The position numbers and the translations under genes were made by a program. Below are positions 1 to 8,651 of a DNA stretch of 64,000 bases, piece by piece (position 1 is the first letter of the stretch; each line of letters opens with the position of its first letter). The DNA lies in the NCBI RefSeq assembly GCF_041435015.1, contig NZ_CP107989.1, forward strand, positions 6,324,001-6,388,000. The letters run 5' to 3'. The notes below the pieces were generated by a model. The model was not told the origin of the DNA and searched no databases. It worked only from the letters and a program-made list of their open reading frames with translations. The DNA is from Streptomyces canus. Its GTDB lineage: Bacteria; Actinomycetota; Actinomycetes; Streptomycetales; Streptomycetaceae.

Positions 1-495
1 TGGACCGGGGACCTCTTCTACCGGGACGCCGACGGCTATCTCTACTTCGCGGGCCGTACCGACGACCGGTTGCGCGTCGACAGCGAGAACCTGGCCGCGG
101 CGATGATCGAGAACATCCTCGCGCGCTACGAGGGGGCGGTGGCCGTCGCCGTGTACGCGGTGCCGGATCCGGTGACCGGGGACCAGGTGATGGCGACCGT
201 CGCGGGGACCTTCGATCCGGAGGCCTTCGTGGACTTCCTGGAAGCCCAGCCCGATCTCGGGACGAAGATGGCGCCCCGGTTCGTGCGGGTGGTGGAGCGG
301 ATGCCGGTGACCGCCACGAACAAGATCCACCGGGCGCGGCTCAGGAAAGAGGGCGTGCGGTGCGCGGACCCGGTGTGGTGGCGGCCACCGGGGAGGCGGA
401 CGTACCGGAGACTGGAAAACGCCGAAGGGCCCCTCGCTCCCACGAGAGGCCCTTCACCGGTGCGCCGCCAGGGACTCGAACCCCGGACCCGCTGA
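1..495 (+). CDS. Acyl-CoA synthetase (AMP-binding), C-terminal part, cut by the window edge
   Basis: The frame is open from the first base, so the N-terminus lies outside the window. The visible 164 residues are the C-terminal lid of an ANL-family fatty-acid CoA ligase. The hinge motif GRTDDRLRVDSENLAA is at about residues 18-33, and the lysine that closes on the adenylate is in TNKIHRARL at about 106-114. These enzymes activate a carboxylic acid to an acyl-AMP and then an acyl-CoA in the cytoplasm. Family homology fades around WWRPPGRRTYRRL (near base 415). After that the frame runs through the tRNA terminator and 35 nt into the opposite-strand tRNA-Lys before a stop at 493-495, so the true C-terminus may have been altered by a small indel. 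The substrate cannot be told. Confidence 0.85.
   Translation, partial: WTGDLFYRDADGYLYFAGRTDDRLRVDSENLAAAMIENILARYEGAVAVAVYAVPDPVTGDQVMATVAGTFDPEAFVDFLEAQPDLGTKMAPRFVRVVERMPVTATNKIHRARLRKEGVRCADPVWWRPPGRRTYRRLENAEGPLAPTRGPSPVRRQGLEPRTR
413..455 (-). terminator. Intrinsic terminator of tRNA-Lys copy 1
   Basis: The hairpin arms GAAGGGCC and GGCCCTTC (424-455) enclose a second CTCG/CGAG pair. On the minus strand a short T-run (complement of 416-419) follows. It lies 6 nt beyond the 3' end of the tRNA. Copy 2 of the tRNA has a similar hairpin. Confidence 0.7.
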
Positions 496-534
496 TTAAG
501 AGTCAGCTGCTCTAACCAACTGAGCTAGCGGCGC
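461..534 (-). tRNA. tRNA-Lys (anticodon CTT), copy 1
   Basis: Reading the minus strand gives a full cloverleaf. The acceptor stem is GCGCCGC/GCGGCGC with A as discriminator base, the D-arm is AGCTCAGTTGGTTAGAGC, the anticodon loop CTCTTAA carries CTT, and the T-arm is GGGTTCGAGTCCC. The length is 74 nt and the CCA end is not encoded. It is identical base for base to the copy at 15141-15214. Confidence 0.97.
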
Positions 535-618
535 ATGACTCTCGCCCTCCGCCTTCGGCGGCTGGCGACAGAGAAAATACTACCCGGTCGGAAGGGGTGC
601 TTCTGACCACGGCCGAAC

Positions 619-1377
619 CTAGATCGCCAGTGACAGGAGGACCGGTGCCGCCCCCCTGTTCAAGCGGTCCGTCGCCTGGCGCAGGCGGTGGGCCTGGTCG
701 ACCGGCAGGGACAGTGCGAGGCATCCCACCGACGACCCCGCCGTGATCGGCACCGCCGCGCACACCGTGCCCACCGCGTACTCCTGGAGGTCGAGATGGG
801 GGACCGTCGGCGGCTGGGCCTCCAGGCGGGAGAGCAGCAGCTTGTCGTTGGTGATGGTCCGCGAGGTGAGCCGGGTCATGCGGTGCCGGGAGAGGTGATC
901 GCGGCGGCCGTTGTGGTCGAGCTGGCTGAGCAGGCTCTTGCCGAGGGCGGTGGCGTGGGCGGAGGAGCGGAAGTCCACCCACTCGTTGACCGCCGGGGTG
1001 GCGGGGCCGTCGGCGTACTGGGCGATGGTGACCTCGCCGTCGACGTACCGGCTGATGTAGATGGCCGCGCCGATCGAGTCGCGCAGTTCGTCGAGGGTGT
1101 GCTGGAGCTTGTCGCGCAGGGCCTCGTCACGGTCGTGCGAGGAGCTCAGCCTGGTCAGGGCGGCTCCCGTCACATACGCGCCGTCGGCGACCTGCTCGAC
1201 GTACCCCTCGCGGCGCAGCATCCTCAGGACGGTGGTCAGCCGCTCCGGGTCGAGGCCGGTGGTACGGGCGAGTTCGACGTCGGTGACTCCGGCGGTGTGC
1301 CGCGCCACTGTCTCCAGGACGCGCAGTGCGTCCTGGGCCGAGTGGTACGGCGCGGTCGGTTCGTGCTTCAGCGCCAC
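619..1377 (-). CDS. IclR-family transcriptional regulator
   Basis: 252 residues. An N-terminal winged helix-turn-helix lies at about residues 12-65 (SAQDALRVLETVARH...GVTDVELARTTGL), followed by the IclR effector-binding domain ending in PITAGSSVGCLALSLP. The GTG at 1377 is chosen because AGGGGGAAAACC precedes it at good spacing; an in-frame start 30 nt further upstream lacks such a site. The gene lies downstream of the Ehu-type transporter on the same strand, 220 nt after its last gene. It is therefore the likely local regulator of the transporter and catabolic genes up to 9.4 kb, sensing a small organic acid or amino-acid-like ligand. The ligand is unknown. Confidence 0.85.
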   Translation of the reverse strand: MALKHEPTAPYHSAQDALRVLETVARHTAGVTDVELARTTGLDPERLTTVLRMLRREGYVEQVADGAYVTGAALTRLSSSHDRDEALRDKLQHTLDELRDSIGAAIYISRYVDGEVTIAQYADGPATPAVNEWVDFRSSAHATALGKSLLSQLDHNGRRDHLSRHRMTRLTSRTITNDKLLLSRLEAQPPTVPHLDLQEYAVGTVCAAVPITAGSSVGCLALSLPVDQAHRLRQATDRLNRGAAPVLLSLAI

Positions 1378-1529
1378 GGTTTTCCCCCTGCGCTCGCTCG
1401 GTCGCACTACTACTGGGCCGTAATCCAGACAGCGATCCCCTCCACGATAACCGGCAAAAGGCTTGTAGTGAGCGGCTGTTGACGAGATTCCGTCCCCGGG
1501 CCGGGCCTCTCAGCAGGGGCGCTGACACC

Positions 1530-1543
1530 CTGGCATATGCCAG
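1530..1543. promoter_or_regulatory. Perfect 14-bp palindrome upstream of the IclR gene
   Basis: CTGGCATATGCCAG is a perfect inverted repeat, 153 nt upstream of the iclR-type start and just past the end of the transporter ATPase gene. It is a reasonable operator candidate, but binding is inference. Twelve of its bases recur at 15886-15897. Confidence 0.4.
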
Positions 1544-1597
1544 AGACATGACCCGGGTCCGGGACCTCGAAGGTTGAACGCTGTTCATCTCTTGGCG

Positions 1598-2395
1598 TCA
1601 GAGAACCGCGCTGAGAAATTCCCGGGTGCGGTCCTGCTCGGGGTCGCTGAAGATCTTCTCCGGCGCGCCCGACTCGATGATGCGGCCCGAGTCGAACATC
1701 AGGACCTGGTCGGAGATGTCCCGGGCGAAGTTCATCTCGTGGGTCACACAGAGCATCGTGATGTCGGTGGTGCGGGCGATGTCCCGCAGCACGTCGAGCA
1801 CGCCGGCGACCAGCTCCGGGTCGAGCGCCGAGGTCACCTCGTCGAGCAGCAGCACCCGCGGCCGCATGGCCAGCGCCCGCGCGATCGCCACCCGCTGCTG
1901 CTGGCCGCCGGAGAGCTGGGTCGGCCGGGCGCCGGCCTTGTCGGCGAGGCCCACCAGGTCGAGCAGCTCACGCGCGCGTGCCTCCGCCTCGTCCTTGGAC
2001 ATGCCGAGCACGGTGACGGGTGCCTCGGTGATGTTGCGCAGGACCGTCATGTTCGGGAACAGGTTGAACTGCTGGAAGACCATCCCGATCTTCTTGCGCA
2101 CCTCGCGGAGCTGCTTCTCCGGTGCCGGGAACAGGGTCTGGCCGTCGACCGTGACCGTGCCCTCGTCGGGCTTGGTCAGCGTCATCAGCATCCGCAGGAT
2201 CGTGGTCTTGCCGGACCCGGAGGGGCCGATCAGCGTCACGTGCTTGCCGGAGTCCACGGAGAAGTTCAGCTGGTCCAGGACGGTGTTCGACCCGAAGCGC
2301 TTGGTCACGTTCTCGAAGCGGATCAGCTCGCTGCCGTCCACCGGCGGGTTGGCGCCTGCGTCGGGTTCTTTCATCAGGGGAGTGTCAGCGGACAA
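1598..2395 (-). CDS. ABC transporter ATPase, polar amino acid / ectoine (EhuA) type
   Basis: 265 residues. The nucleotide-binding domain is complete: Walker A GPSGSGKT (about residues 58-65), Q-loop in VFQQFNLF, signature LSGGQQQR, Walker B LLLDEVTSALD and the H-loop histidine in CVTHEMNF. It powers the membrane import complex formed with the two permeases and the binding protein encoded immediately upstream on the same strand. The start used is a TTG with GGAG 7 nt upstream that overlaps the previous gene; an ATG at 2374 is the alternative. It is the last gene of the four-gene operon. The family is closest to the glutamate/ectoine transporters, but the actual substrate is not shown by the sequence. 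Confidence 0.9.
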   Translation of the reverse strand: MSADTPLMKEPDAGANPPVDGSELIRFENVTKRFGSNTVLDQLNFSVDSGKHVTLIGPSGSGKTTILRMLMTLTKPDEGTVTVDGQTLFPAPEKQLREVRKKIGMVFQQFNLFPNMTVLRNITEAPVTVLGMSKDEAEARARELLDLVGLADKAGARPTQLSGGQQQRVAIARALAMRPRVLLLDEVTSALDPELVAGVLDVLRDIARTTDITMLCVTHEMNFARDISDQVLMFDSGRIIESGAPEKIFSDPEQDRTREFLSAVL

Positions 2396-3035
2396 GACGT
2401 CGCTCCAGGGATCGCAGAAGAAGGGAGGCCAGATAGGAGATGACGATGAAGGCCACGCCGATCACGGTCAGCGGCTCGGTGAACTGGAAGTGCTCCTGGG
2501 CGAACAGCCGCGCCTCGCCGAGCATCTCCAGCACCGTGATGACCATCAGCATCGGTGTGTCCTTGAGCATCGAGATCACGTAGTTGCCGAGAGCCGGTAC
2601 GACCCGTCGGATCGCCTGCGGCAGGATCACCACCTGCCAGGTCCGCACCCGCGGCAGGTTCAGCGCCGTCGCCGCCTCCCACTGGCCGGTCGGCACCGCC
2701 TCGATACCGGCCCGGTAGACCTGCATGGTGTACGTCGAGTAGTGCAGCCCGATCCCGATGACACCGGTGGCCAGCGCGGAGAGGGTCACGCCCCACTCGG
2801 GCAGCACATAGAAGAGGAAGAACAGCTGGACCAGCAGCGGGGTGTTGCGCACGAACTCCGTGACCACCCCGACCGGCCAGCGCACGAACCGCGAGGGGGC
2901 GCGCATCAGCAGCGCCCACACCAGGCCGAGCGCGAAGGAGATCAGCGAGCCGAGCGCGAGGGCTTGCAGGGTGACCAGCAGCCCGTCCCAGAACTGCGGC
3001 ATGAAGTCGCTTACGGCACTCCAGTCCCACGTCAT
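2385..3035 (-). CDS. ABC transporter permease, EhuD type
   Basis: 216 residues with about five hydrophobic segments and the HisMQ-type permease signature around EAATALNLPRVRTWQVVILP, the loop that couples to the ATPase. It pairs with the permease encoded just upstream, which it overlaps by 4 nt (ATGA), to form the membrane channel for a small polar solute. Length and layout are normal for the family. The ATPase gene follows and overlaps its end by 11 nt, so the operon is tightly coupled in translation. Confidence 0.88.
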   Translation of the reverse strand: MTWDWSAVSDFMPQFWDGLLVTLQALALGSLISFALGLVWALLMRAPSRFVRWPVGVVTEFVRNTPLLVQLFFLFYVLPEWGVTLSALATGVIGIGLHYSTYTMQVYRAGIEAVPTGQWEAATALNLPRVRTWQVVILPQAIRRVVPALGNYVISMLKDTPMLMVITVLEMLGEARLFAQEHFQFTEPLTVIGVAFIVISYLASLLLRSLERRLVR

Positions 3036-3754
3036 GCGACATGACCTCCTACGCCCGTCGTCCGGGCCCGCTTCAGCTCGGCGTCGGTGTCAAGACCGCG
3101 TTGGGGCTCCGTGCCGACCCCCGCCTTGAGCTTCTTCTCGAGGCCGCGCATCAACCGGGTGAGCAGGAAGGCGATCACGAAGTAGATGAGCAGCAGATAC
3201 GTGTAGATCCCGGCACTCTCCTGGAGCGCGAGCCGCACCAGGTTGCCGCTGAACGCCAGATCGCCCATGCCCATCACGGACACCAGCGCGGTGCCCTTGA
3301 GCAGCTCGATCAGCAGGTTGGAGAACGGCGGGATCATCTCCGGCACCGCCTGCGGCAGCAGGATCAGCCGGAGCCGCTGCCAGGGCGTGAAGCTCAGCGC
3401 GATCCCGCCCTCCTGCTGCGCCGGGTCGACCGCCTTGAGCGCACCGCGCACGATCTCGGAGCCGTACGCCCCGTAGGTCAGTCCGAGTGCGAGCGTGCCC
3501 GCCCACATCGGCACCAGCTGCCAGCCGAAGGCCGGGGGCAGCACGAAGAACACCCAGAAGATCATCACCAGTGCCGAGGTTCCGCGGAACACCTCGGTGT
3601 AGAAGCCCGCGAGGAAGCGGACGATCCACAGGCGGTGGGTGCGCAGGACGCCGACCACGAAGGACACGGCGGCTGCGAGGATCGCGCTGAAGAACAGCAG
3701 CTGGACCGTCGTCCAGATGCCCTTGAGTACCAGTTCCCAGAGTCCGGAGGTCAT
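3032..3754 (-). CDS. ABC transporter permease, EhuC type
   Basis: 240 residues, hydrophobic, with the HisMQ coupling loop near QQEGGIALSFTPWQRLRLI. It forms the heterodimeric inner-membrane channel with the EhuD-type partner. The ATG at 3754 overlaps the stop of the binding-protein gene by 4 nt, and its own stop overlaps the next start by 4 nt. The charged C-terminal tail (LEKKLKAGVGTEPQRGLD) is longer than in many relatives and is probably cytoplasmic. Confidence 0.88.
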   Translation of the reverse strand: MTSGLWELVLKGIWTTVQLLFFSAILAAAVSFVVGVLRTHRLWIVRFLAGFYTEVFRGTSALVMIFWVFFVLPPAFGWQLVPMWAGTLALGLTYGAYGSEIVRGALKAVDPAQQEGGIALSFTPWQRLRLILLPQAVPEMIPPFSNLLIELLKGTALVSVMGMGDLAFSGNLVRLALQESAGIYTYLLLIYFVIAFLLTRLMRGLEKKLKAGVGTEPQRGLDTDAELKRARTTGVGGHVA

Positions 3755-4656
3755 CCGCCGCAGAGCTCCTTCGCGGTCAGGTCCGTCATCTCGGCCTGCG
3801 TGAACCCGAAGGGCTTGAGGACCCGGAACAGCTCCCCGCTCTTCTTCAGCTTCCGCAGCTCGGCGTTGAAGGCGTCCCGCAGGTTCGTCTCGGTCCGGCG
3901 GAACGCGAAGGCGCCCCCGTCGACGTGCGGTTTGCCGCCGACGGTCGGGGTGAAGGCCTTCGTGGCCTCCGCCTTGGCCGATTTCTTCACCACCTCGCGG
4001 GTGGTGAGCGCGGTCCCGGCGAACACGTCGACGCGTCCCGCCTCCACGGCGTTCAGCCCCGCGACCTGGTCCGGAACGATCAGGATGTCGCTTTCCTTGT
4101 ATCCCGCCTCGACGGCGTACCCGATCTCCGCGTAGCCGGTCCCGGTGGCGAACTTCGCCTTCTTCGCGACGACGTCCTTGTAGTTGTGAAGACCTTTGGG
4201 ATTTCCCTTGCGCACGATGAAGGAATCGAGCATCTGGTAGTCGGGATCGGCGAAGATCACCTGTTCGCAGCGTTCCGGTGTGACGTACATCCCGGCCGCC
4301 ACGACATCGAACTGCTGGGAATTCAGCCCGGGAATGAGCGAGCCGAACTCGGTGGGCACGGGCTGCACCTTGTCCACCCCGAGCCGCTTGAATATGACCC
4401 TCGCGAGTTCTGGTGCCTCGCCGGTGAGGTCGCCGTTCTTGTCGATGTATCCGAACGGGATCTCACCCGCGATTCCCAGCCGTACGACACCTGCCGCCCT
4501 GAGCCGGTCGAGCAGTTCACCGCCTCCCGTGGTCGAGGCGGTGGCCACGCGTGAGCAGCCCGCGGCGCCCAAAGCACCGAGCGCCGCTACCCCCGCGAGC
4601 AGCGACCGGCGGGTGGTCCCGGATATGTGTTCGCCATGTTCCAGTGGTGGAGCCAT
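3751..4656 (-). CDS. Solute-binding lipoprotein of an Ehu-type ABC transporter
   Basis: 301 residues from the ATG at 4656; upstream in-frame starts would add a non-homologous leader. The N-terminus has a twin-arginine signal (TTRRSLLAGVAALGALG) ending in the lipobox GAAGC, so the mature protein is probably exported folded by Tat and lipid-anchored outside the membrane. The body is a family 3 periplasmic-binding fold (VRLGIAGEIPFGYIDKNGDL; GVDKVQPVPTEFGSLIPGL). It captures the substrate for the two permeases that follow. It is the first gene of the operon and is divergent from the DUF3830 gene across a 97-nt shared promoter region. Ectoine-type ligands fit the family, but no ectoine degradation genes (EutB-E type) are nearby, so the ligand is open. 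Confidence 0.88.
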   Translation of the reverse strand: MAPPLEHGEHISGTTRRSLLAGVAALGALGAAGCSRVATASTTGGGELLDRLRAAGVVRLGIAGEIPFGYIDKNGDLTGEAPELARVIFKRLGVDKVQPVPTEFGSLIPGLNSQQFDVVAAGMYVTPERCEQVIFADPDYQMLDSFIVRKGNPKGLHNYKDVVAKKAKFATGTGYAEIGYAVEAGYKESDILIVPDQVAGLNAVEAGRVDVFAGTALTTREVVKKSAKAEATKAFTPTVGGKPHVDGGAFAFRRTETNLRDAFNAELRKLKKSGELFRVLKPFGFTQAEMTDLTAKELCGG

Positions 4657-4753
4657 GGCGGCGCGGCTACCCGACCGGATGCGACTTATGCAGATCGATT
4701 TGAGCCCCGTTCCGGATCGAGGCCCTCTTGACCGGCGGGGGACCATGGAATGC

Positions 4754-5248
4754 ATGGCTGACCGCTACATCGAAGTCTCGCTGGTCAAGCGGGGAATCAC
4801 CGCCACGGCAAAGCTCCTGGACGATCGGGCTCCGATCACCTGTGCGGCCGTATGGGATGCCCTCCCGCTCGCCGGTGACGTCTATCACGCGAAGTACGCA
4901 CGCAACGAGATCTACGCACTTTTCCCACCTTTCGCAGAATCGGAACCACCCTTGGAAAATCCGACAGTTACCCCGATTCCCGGAGATCTCTGCTATTTCT
5001 CCTTCGCGGGCACCGAACTCGGCACCAAGTCCTACGGCTACGACCGCGAGGTCCGCGCCGGCACGACCGTCGTCGACCTGGCCCTGTTCTACGAACGCAA
5101 CAACCTGCTCCTGAACGCCGACGTGGGCTGGGTGCCGGGGATCGTCTGGGGCCAGGTGGTGGACGGGCTGGACGCCCTGGCCGAGGGCTGCAACGACCTC
5201 TGGCGCGCGGGCGCCCTCGGCGAGAGCCTCCGGTTCAGCCGGGCGTGA
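4754..5248 (+). CDS. DUF3830 family protein
   Basis: 164 residues starting MADRYIEVSLVKRGITATA. An in-frame ATG 9 nt earlier (4745) is possible because the only purine-rich stretch, GGGGG, lies between the two optimal spacings. The sequence has the small cyclophilin-like beta-barrel look of the DUF3830 family (WDALPLAGDVYHAKYARNEIY; PGDLCYFSF). No catalytic residue is assigned for the family. DUF3830 genes recur beside amidases, hydroxyacid dehydrogenases and Asp/Glu-racemase-like proteins in catabolic clusters, as here, which suggests a role in breaking down the transported compound. The 3' end overlaps the convergent amidase gene by 14 nt. Confidence 0.75.
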   Translation: MADRYIEVSLVKRGITATAKLLDDRAPITCAAVWDALPLAGDVYHAKYARNEIYALFPPFAESEPPLENPTVTPIPGDLCYFSFAGTELGTKSYGYDREVRAGTTVVDLALFYERNNLLLNADVGWVPGIVWGQVVDGLDALAEGCNDLWRAGALGESLRFSRA

Positions 5249-6662
5249 CGCTCCTCGCGCGGGCCGGGTCGGGCGGCCGGATGCCCGCCGTTTCCGCCTC
5301 GTAGAGTGCGTGAGCCGCCCGCAGCACCAGGTCGTCCCGGTGCCGGGCCGCCACGATCTGGAGTCCCACCGGCAGCCCGTCGGCGTCGGTCCCCACCGGG
5401 ACGGACGCGGCGGGCTGCTGGGTCATGTTGAAGGGGTAGGTGAAGGGCGTCCACCCCGTCCAGCGGTGGTGCCCCGAACCCTTCGGGACCTCCGTACCCG
5501 CCTCGAACGCGGTGATCGGAAGGGCCGGGGTGACCAACAGGTCGTAGGAGTCGTGGAAGCGGCCCATCCGGCGCCCCAGCTCCATCCGGACGTCCACCGC
5601 GGCCAGGTAGTCGAGCGCACTCATGCGTGACCCGAGACCGCAGATCGCACGGAGCCCCGGGTCCAGCAACGCCCGCTGGTGCGGCCCGAGATGCTGGGTC
5701 ACCCGGGCCGCCCCGCTGAACCACAGGGTGTGGAAGGCGTCCACCGGGTCGGCGAAGTCGGGATCGGTCTCGGTGACGTACGCGCCGAGTCCGGCCAGGC
5801 GCTCCACGGCCCGCCGTACCGCCGCGGCGACCCCGGGCTGTACGGCCACCTGGCCGCCGAGGGACGGCGAGTACGCGATCCGCAGCCCGCGCACCCCGCC
5901 CGACAGGGCCGCCGTGTACGGGCCGGCCGCCGGGCCCAGCGCCGACCAGTCACGGGAGTCCGGCACCCCGATGACGTCGAGGAGCAGCGCCGCGTCGGCC
6001 GCGTCGCGGGTCATCGGGCCCACGTGGGCGAGGGTGCCGAAGGCGCTCGCCGGGTACAGCGGCACGCGGCCGTACGTCGGCTTGAGGGCGAAGATCCCGC
6101 AGAACGCGGCCGGGATGCGGACGCTGCCCCCGCCGTCCGTGCCGAGCGCGAGCGGTCCCGCGCCGAGCGCCACGGCCGCCGCGGCGCCCCCGCTGGAACC
6201 GCCCGCGGTGCGCGTCGGGTCGTAGGGATTGCGCGTCACGCCCGACAGCGGCGAGTCCGTGACGCCCTTCCAGCCGAACTCGGGGGTCGTGGTCTTGCCG
6301 ACGAAGACCGCGCCCTGCTCGCGCAGCCGGGCGACGGACGGGGCGTCCTCGTCCCAGGTGCCGCTCTCCGGGATCGTCCTGGAGCCCTTCAGCGTCGGGG
6401 CGCCGCGCAGCAGCAGGATGTCCTTCACCGTGACCGGGACGCCGTCCACCGCGCCGGACGGCTCCCCCCGTCGCCAGCGGTCGGCCGAGGCGCGGGCCTG
6501 CGCCAGGGCCTCCTCGCCGGTCAGCCGCACGAACGCGTTCACCTCCGGCTGGATCCGTTCGGCCCGGTCCAGAGCCGCCCGGGTCGCTTCCACGGGGCTG
6601 AACTCGCCCTTGCGGTAGCCCTCCAGGAGTTGTACGGCGGTCAGTTCGGTGAGGTCCTGCAT
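5235..6662 (-). CDS. Amidase, amidase-signature family
   Basis: 475 residues, a full-length amidase-signature hydrolase. The Ser-cisSer-Lys triad is visible: the lysine in GVPVTVKDI (about residue 79), the glycine/serine loop GGSSGG (about 156-161) and the acylated serine in [16 protein letters not shown]. It hydrolyses a C-N amide bond to acid plus ammonia or amine in the cytoplasm. It lies 18 nt downstream of the hydroxyacid dehydrogenase gene on the same strand, so the two are probably one transcript. With the transporter and isomerase-like genes beside it, it may act on an imported amide or a ring-opened intermediate; the substrate is unknown. Confidence 0.88.
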   Translation of the reverse strand: MQDLTELTAVQLLEGYRKGEFSPVEATRAALDRAERIQPEVNAFVRLTGEEALAQARASADRWRRGEPSGAVDGVPVTVKDILLLRGAPTLKGSRTIPESGTWDEDAPSVARLREQGAVFVGKTTTPEFGWKGVTDSPLSGVTRNPYDPTRTAGGSSGGAAAAVALGAGPLALGTDGGGSVRIPAAFCGIFALKPTYGRVPLYPASAFGTLAHVGPMTRDAADAALLLDVIGVPDSRDWSALGPAAGPYTAALSGGVRGLRIAYSPSLGGQVAVQPGVAAAVRRAVERLAGLGAYVTETDPDFADPVDAFHTLWFSGAARVTQHLGPHQRALLDPGLRAICGLGSRMSALDYLAAVDVRMELGRRMGRFHDSYDLLVTPALPITAFEAGTEVPKGSGHHRWTGWTPFTYPFNMTQQPAASVPVGTDADGLPVGLQIVAARHRDDLVLRAAHALYEAETAGIRPPDPARARSVTPG

Positions 6663-6680
6663 GTGCCCCTCCGCTCACGT

Positions 6681-7628
6681 TCAGTGCCCTGGCACGTACC
6701 CGCGTTGCTTGTCGACCACGTTCGGCAGTGATCTGCCCGCTTCCCAGCGGTCGTACAACTGCAAGAACTGCGTGCCGAGTTCATCGCGCCAACCGATCGT
6801 GTCACCGCTCATGTGCGGGGACACGATCAGGCCCGGGACCTGCCACAACGGACTGTCGGGCGGCAGCGGCTCGGTGTCGAACACATCGAGGGCGGCCCCG
6901 GCGATCCACCGCTTGGACACCGCCTCCACCAGCGCGTCCTCGACGACCAGCTGACCCCGGCCGATGTTGATGAACCGCGCGGAGGGCTGCATCATCCCGA
7001 AGCGGCGTGCGTCGAACATGCCGTGTGTGTCCGCGGTGAGCGGGGCGGCCGCGATCACCCAGTCGGCGCGGGCCATCAGACGGTCGAGGTCGTCGGGGCC
7101 GTGGATCCCGGTGCGGGAACGGCGGCCGACGAGGGCGGTGGTGATGCCGAGCGCCTTGAGGGTGCTCACGATCGCCCGGCCGATGGGCCCGGAACCGACC
7201 ACACAGGCACGGGTCCCGGCCACCCGCTGGGACTCCCGGTGCCGCCACACGCCCTCCCGCTGCAGCTCCAGGGTCCGGGGCAGGTCCTTCGCCATCGTCA
7301 GGACCAGGGCGGCGACGTACTCGGCGATCGGCTGGTCGAAGACCCCGCGGGCGTTGGTCACCACCGTGTCGGAGACGGCGAGTTCGGGGCACATCAGATG
7401 GTCCACGCCCGCGCTCGCCGTGTGCACCCAGCGCGGCCGCGGGCCCTCGCCCGGCCACGCGTCACGCACGGCGGTCGAGGTGAAGTCCCAGACGAGCAGC
7501 ACGTCGGCGGACGGCAGCCGCTCGGCGAGCGTGGTCCCGTCCGCGTGCTCGATCCGGGCCCGTCCGGTGAGCTTTCCGAGCCGGGGCAGGGGGTCGGCGT
7601 CAAGGACGAGAAGGGTGGGGACGGACAT
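6681..7628 (-). CDS. D-2-hydroxyacid dehydrogenase (NAD-binding)
   Basis: 315 residues from the ATG at 7628. The Rossmann motif is GSGPIGRAI, the substrate-binding arginine region NIGRGQLV, the acid-base glutamate region DVFDTEPLPPDSPLW, and the active-site histidine lies in SPHMSG. It interconverts a 2-keto acid and a D-2-hydroxy acid with NAD(P)H. Longer in-frame starts exist upstream but add a low-complexity leader without homology. It is the first gene of a two-gene unit with the amidase, transcribed away from the isomerase-like pair across a 198-nt region that holds repeat elements. Confidence 0.85.
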   Translation of the reverse strand: MSVPTLLVLDADPLPRLGKLTGRARIEHADGTTLAERLPSADVLLVWDFTSTAVRDAWPGEGPRPRWVHTASAGVDHLMCPELAVSDTVVTNARGVFDQPIAEYVAALVLTMAKDLPRTLELQREGVWRHRESQRVAGTRACVVGSGPIGRAIVSTLKALGITTALVGRRSRTGIHGPDDLDRLMARADWVIAAAPLTADTHGMFDARRFGMMQPSARFINIGRGQLVVEDALVEAVSKRWIAGAALDVFDTEPLPPDSPLWQVPGLIVSPHMSGDTIGWRDELGTQFLQLYDRWEAGRSLPNVVDKQRGYVPGH

Positions 7629-7672
7629 CGAGGCACCGTTTCTGCGGATTATCGCGGGGGCTGCCAGGCGTC

Positions 7673-7731
7673 TGACATGGGCGGAAACGCCGGCGGTGAC
7701 ACCGGTGTGACGTGAGCGTGACATGGGCGGA
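7673..7731. promoter_or_regulatory. Divergent control region with 13-bp direct repeats and a palindrome
   Basis: TGACATGGGCGGA occurs twice in the same orientation, at 7673-7685 and 7719-7731. Between them ACACCGGTGT (7699-7708) is a perfect 10-bp palindrome. The cluster sits between the divergently transcribed dehydrogenase and isomerase-like genes, so it is a good candidate for the binding region of the nearby IclR-type regulator. This is inference from position only. Confidence 0.4.
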
Positions 7732-7826
7732 TTGACCACGCTCGCACCCGAACCTACCTTCGTCAACACGGGCGTTGTGCACGTACCGCTGTCCCCCCGT
7801 CTCTCACCGTGAGGCCGGTCTCTGCC

Positions 7827-8651
7827 ATGGACGTTTCCTTTCTAGGTGGTCCGCGCCCCCAGCGCGGTGTCGGTGTCGTCGCCCCCTTCGACTTCGCGCT
7901 GGATCGCGAGCTGTGGCGGTGGGTCCCCGACGAGATCTCGCTCCATCTGACCCGTACCCCGTATGTCCCCGTCGAGGTCAGCCTCGACCTGGCCCGTCTG
8001 GTCAGCGAGCACGAGACCCTGCACGAGGCGGTGCGCACGCTCAACGCCATCGCCCCCGAGGTCGTCGCCTACGCCTGCACCTCCGGCAGCTTCGTCGGCG
8101 GGATCGCCGGGGAACGCGCCATGTGCGCGGCCATGACCAGGGCGGGCGCGGTCCCGTCCCTGACCACGTCCGGCGCCCTCCTGGACGCCCTCGCCGAACT
8201 CGACGTCCGCCGGGTGGCGCTGGTGACGCCGTACACGGTGTCGGTGACCAGGTCGCTGGAGGAGTACGTCGCCGAGGCGGGCGTCTCGGTCACCGGGTGC
8301 GCCTACATGGGCCTGACCCGGCACATCTGGAAGGTGCCCTACCGCCAGGTCTCCGAGATGGCCCACAAGGCCGTACGGGGCGACGCCCAGGCCCTGTTCA
8401 TCAGCTGCACCAACCTGCCCACGTACGACGTCATCCCGCAACTGGAAGCGGAACTGCGCATACCGGTGATCTCGGCCAACCAGGTGACGATGTGGGCCGC
8501 GCTGCGCCGACTGGGTACCCGAGCCGTGGGACCGTACCAGGCGCTGATCGATCCGGCGGCGCGGTACGGCCCCGTGCGCCCGGAGATTCCGGGACTGCCG
8601 GAAGTCCGGGGCCTGCCGGACGAAGAGCAGCAGCAGGAAGGCTGGACATGA
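7827..8651 (+). CDS. Asp/Glu racemase superfamily protein, EutA / maleate isomerase-like (both cysteines kept)
   Basis: 274 residues from the ATG at 7827; a GTG at 7809 is possible. The fold has two half-domains, each expected to supply one catalytic cysteine. The first is in VAYACTSGSF (about residue 78) and the second in ALFISCTNLPTYD (about residue 200). With both cysteines, cis-trans isomerisation or racemisation of a dicarboxylate or amino acid by two-base or thiol chemistry is plausible. The gene overlaps the next, related gene by 4 nt (ATGA), so the two are made together and could form a heteromer. Ectoine-utilisation EutA proteins belong to this family; the true substrate is unknown. 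Confidence 0.8.
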   Translation: MDVSFLGGPRPQRGVGVVAPFDFALDRELWRWVPDEISLHLTRTPYVPVEVSLDLARLVSEHETLHEAVRTLNAIAPEVVAYACTSGSFVGGIAGERAMCAAMTRAGAVPSLTTSGALLDALAELDVRRVALVTPYTVSVTRSLEEYVAEAGVSVTGCAYMGLTRHIWKVPYRQVSEMAHKAVRGDAQALFISCTNLPTYDVIPQLEAELRIPVISANQVTMWAALRRLGTRAVGPYQALIDPAARYGPVRPEIPGLPEVRGLPDEEQQQEGWT

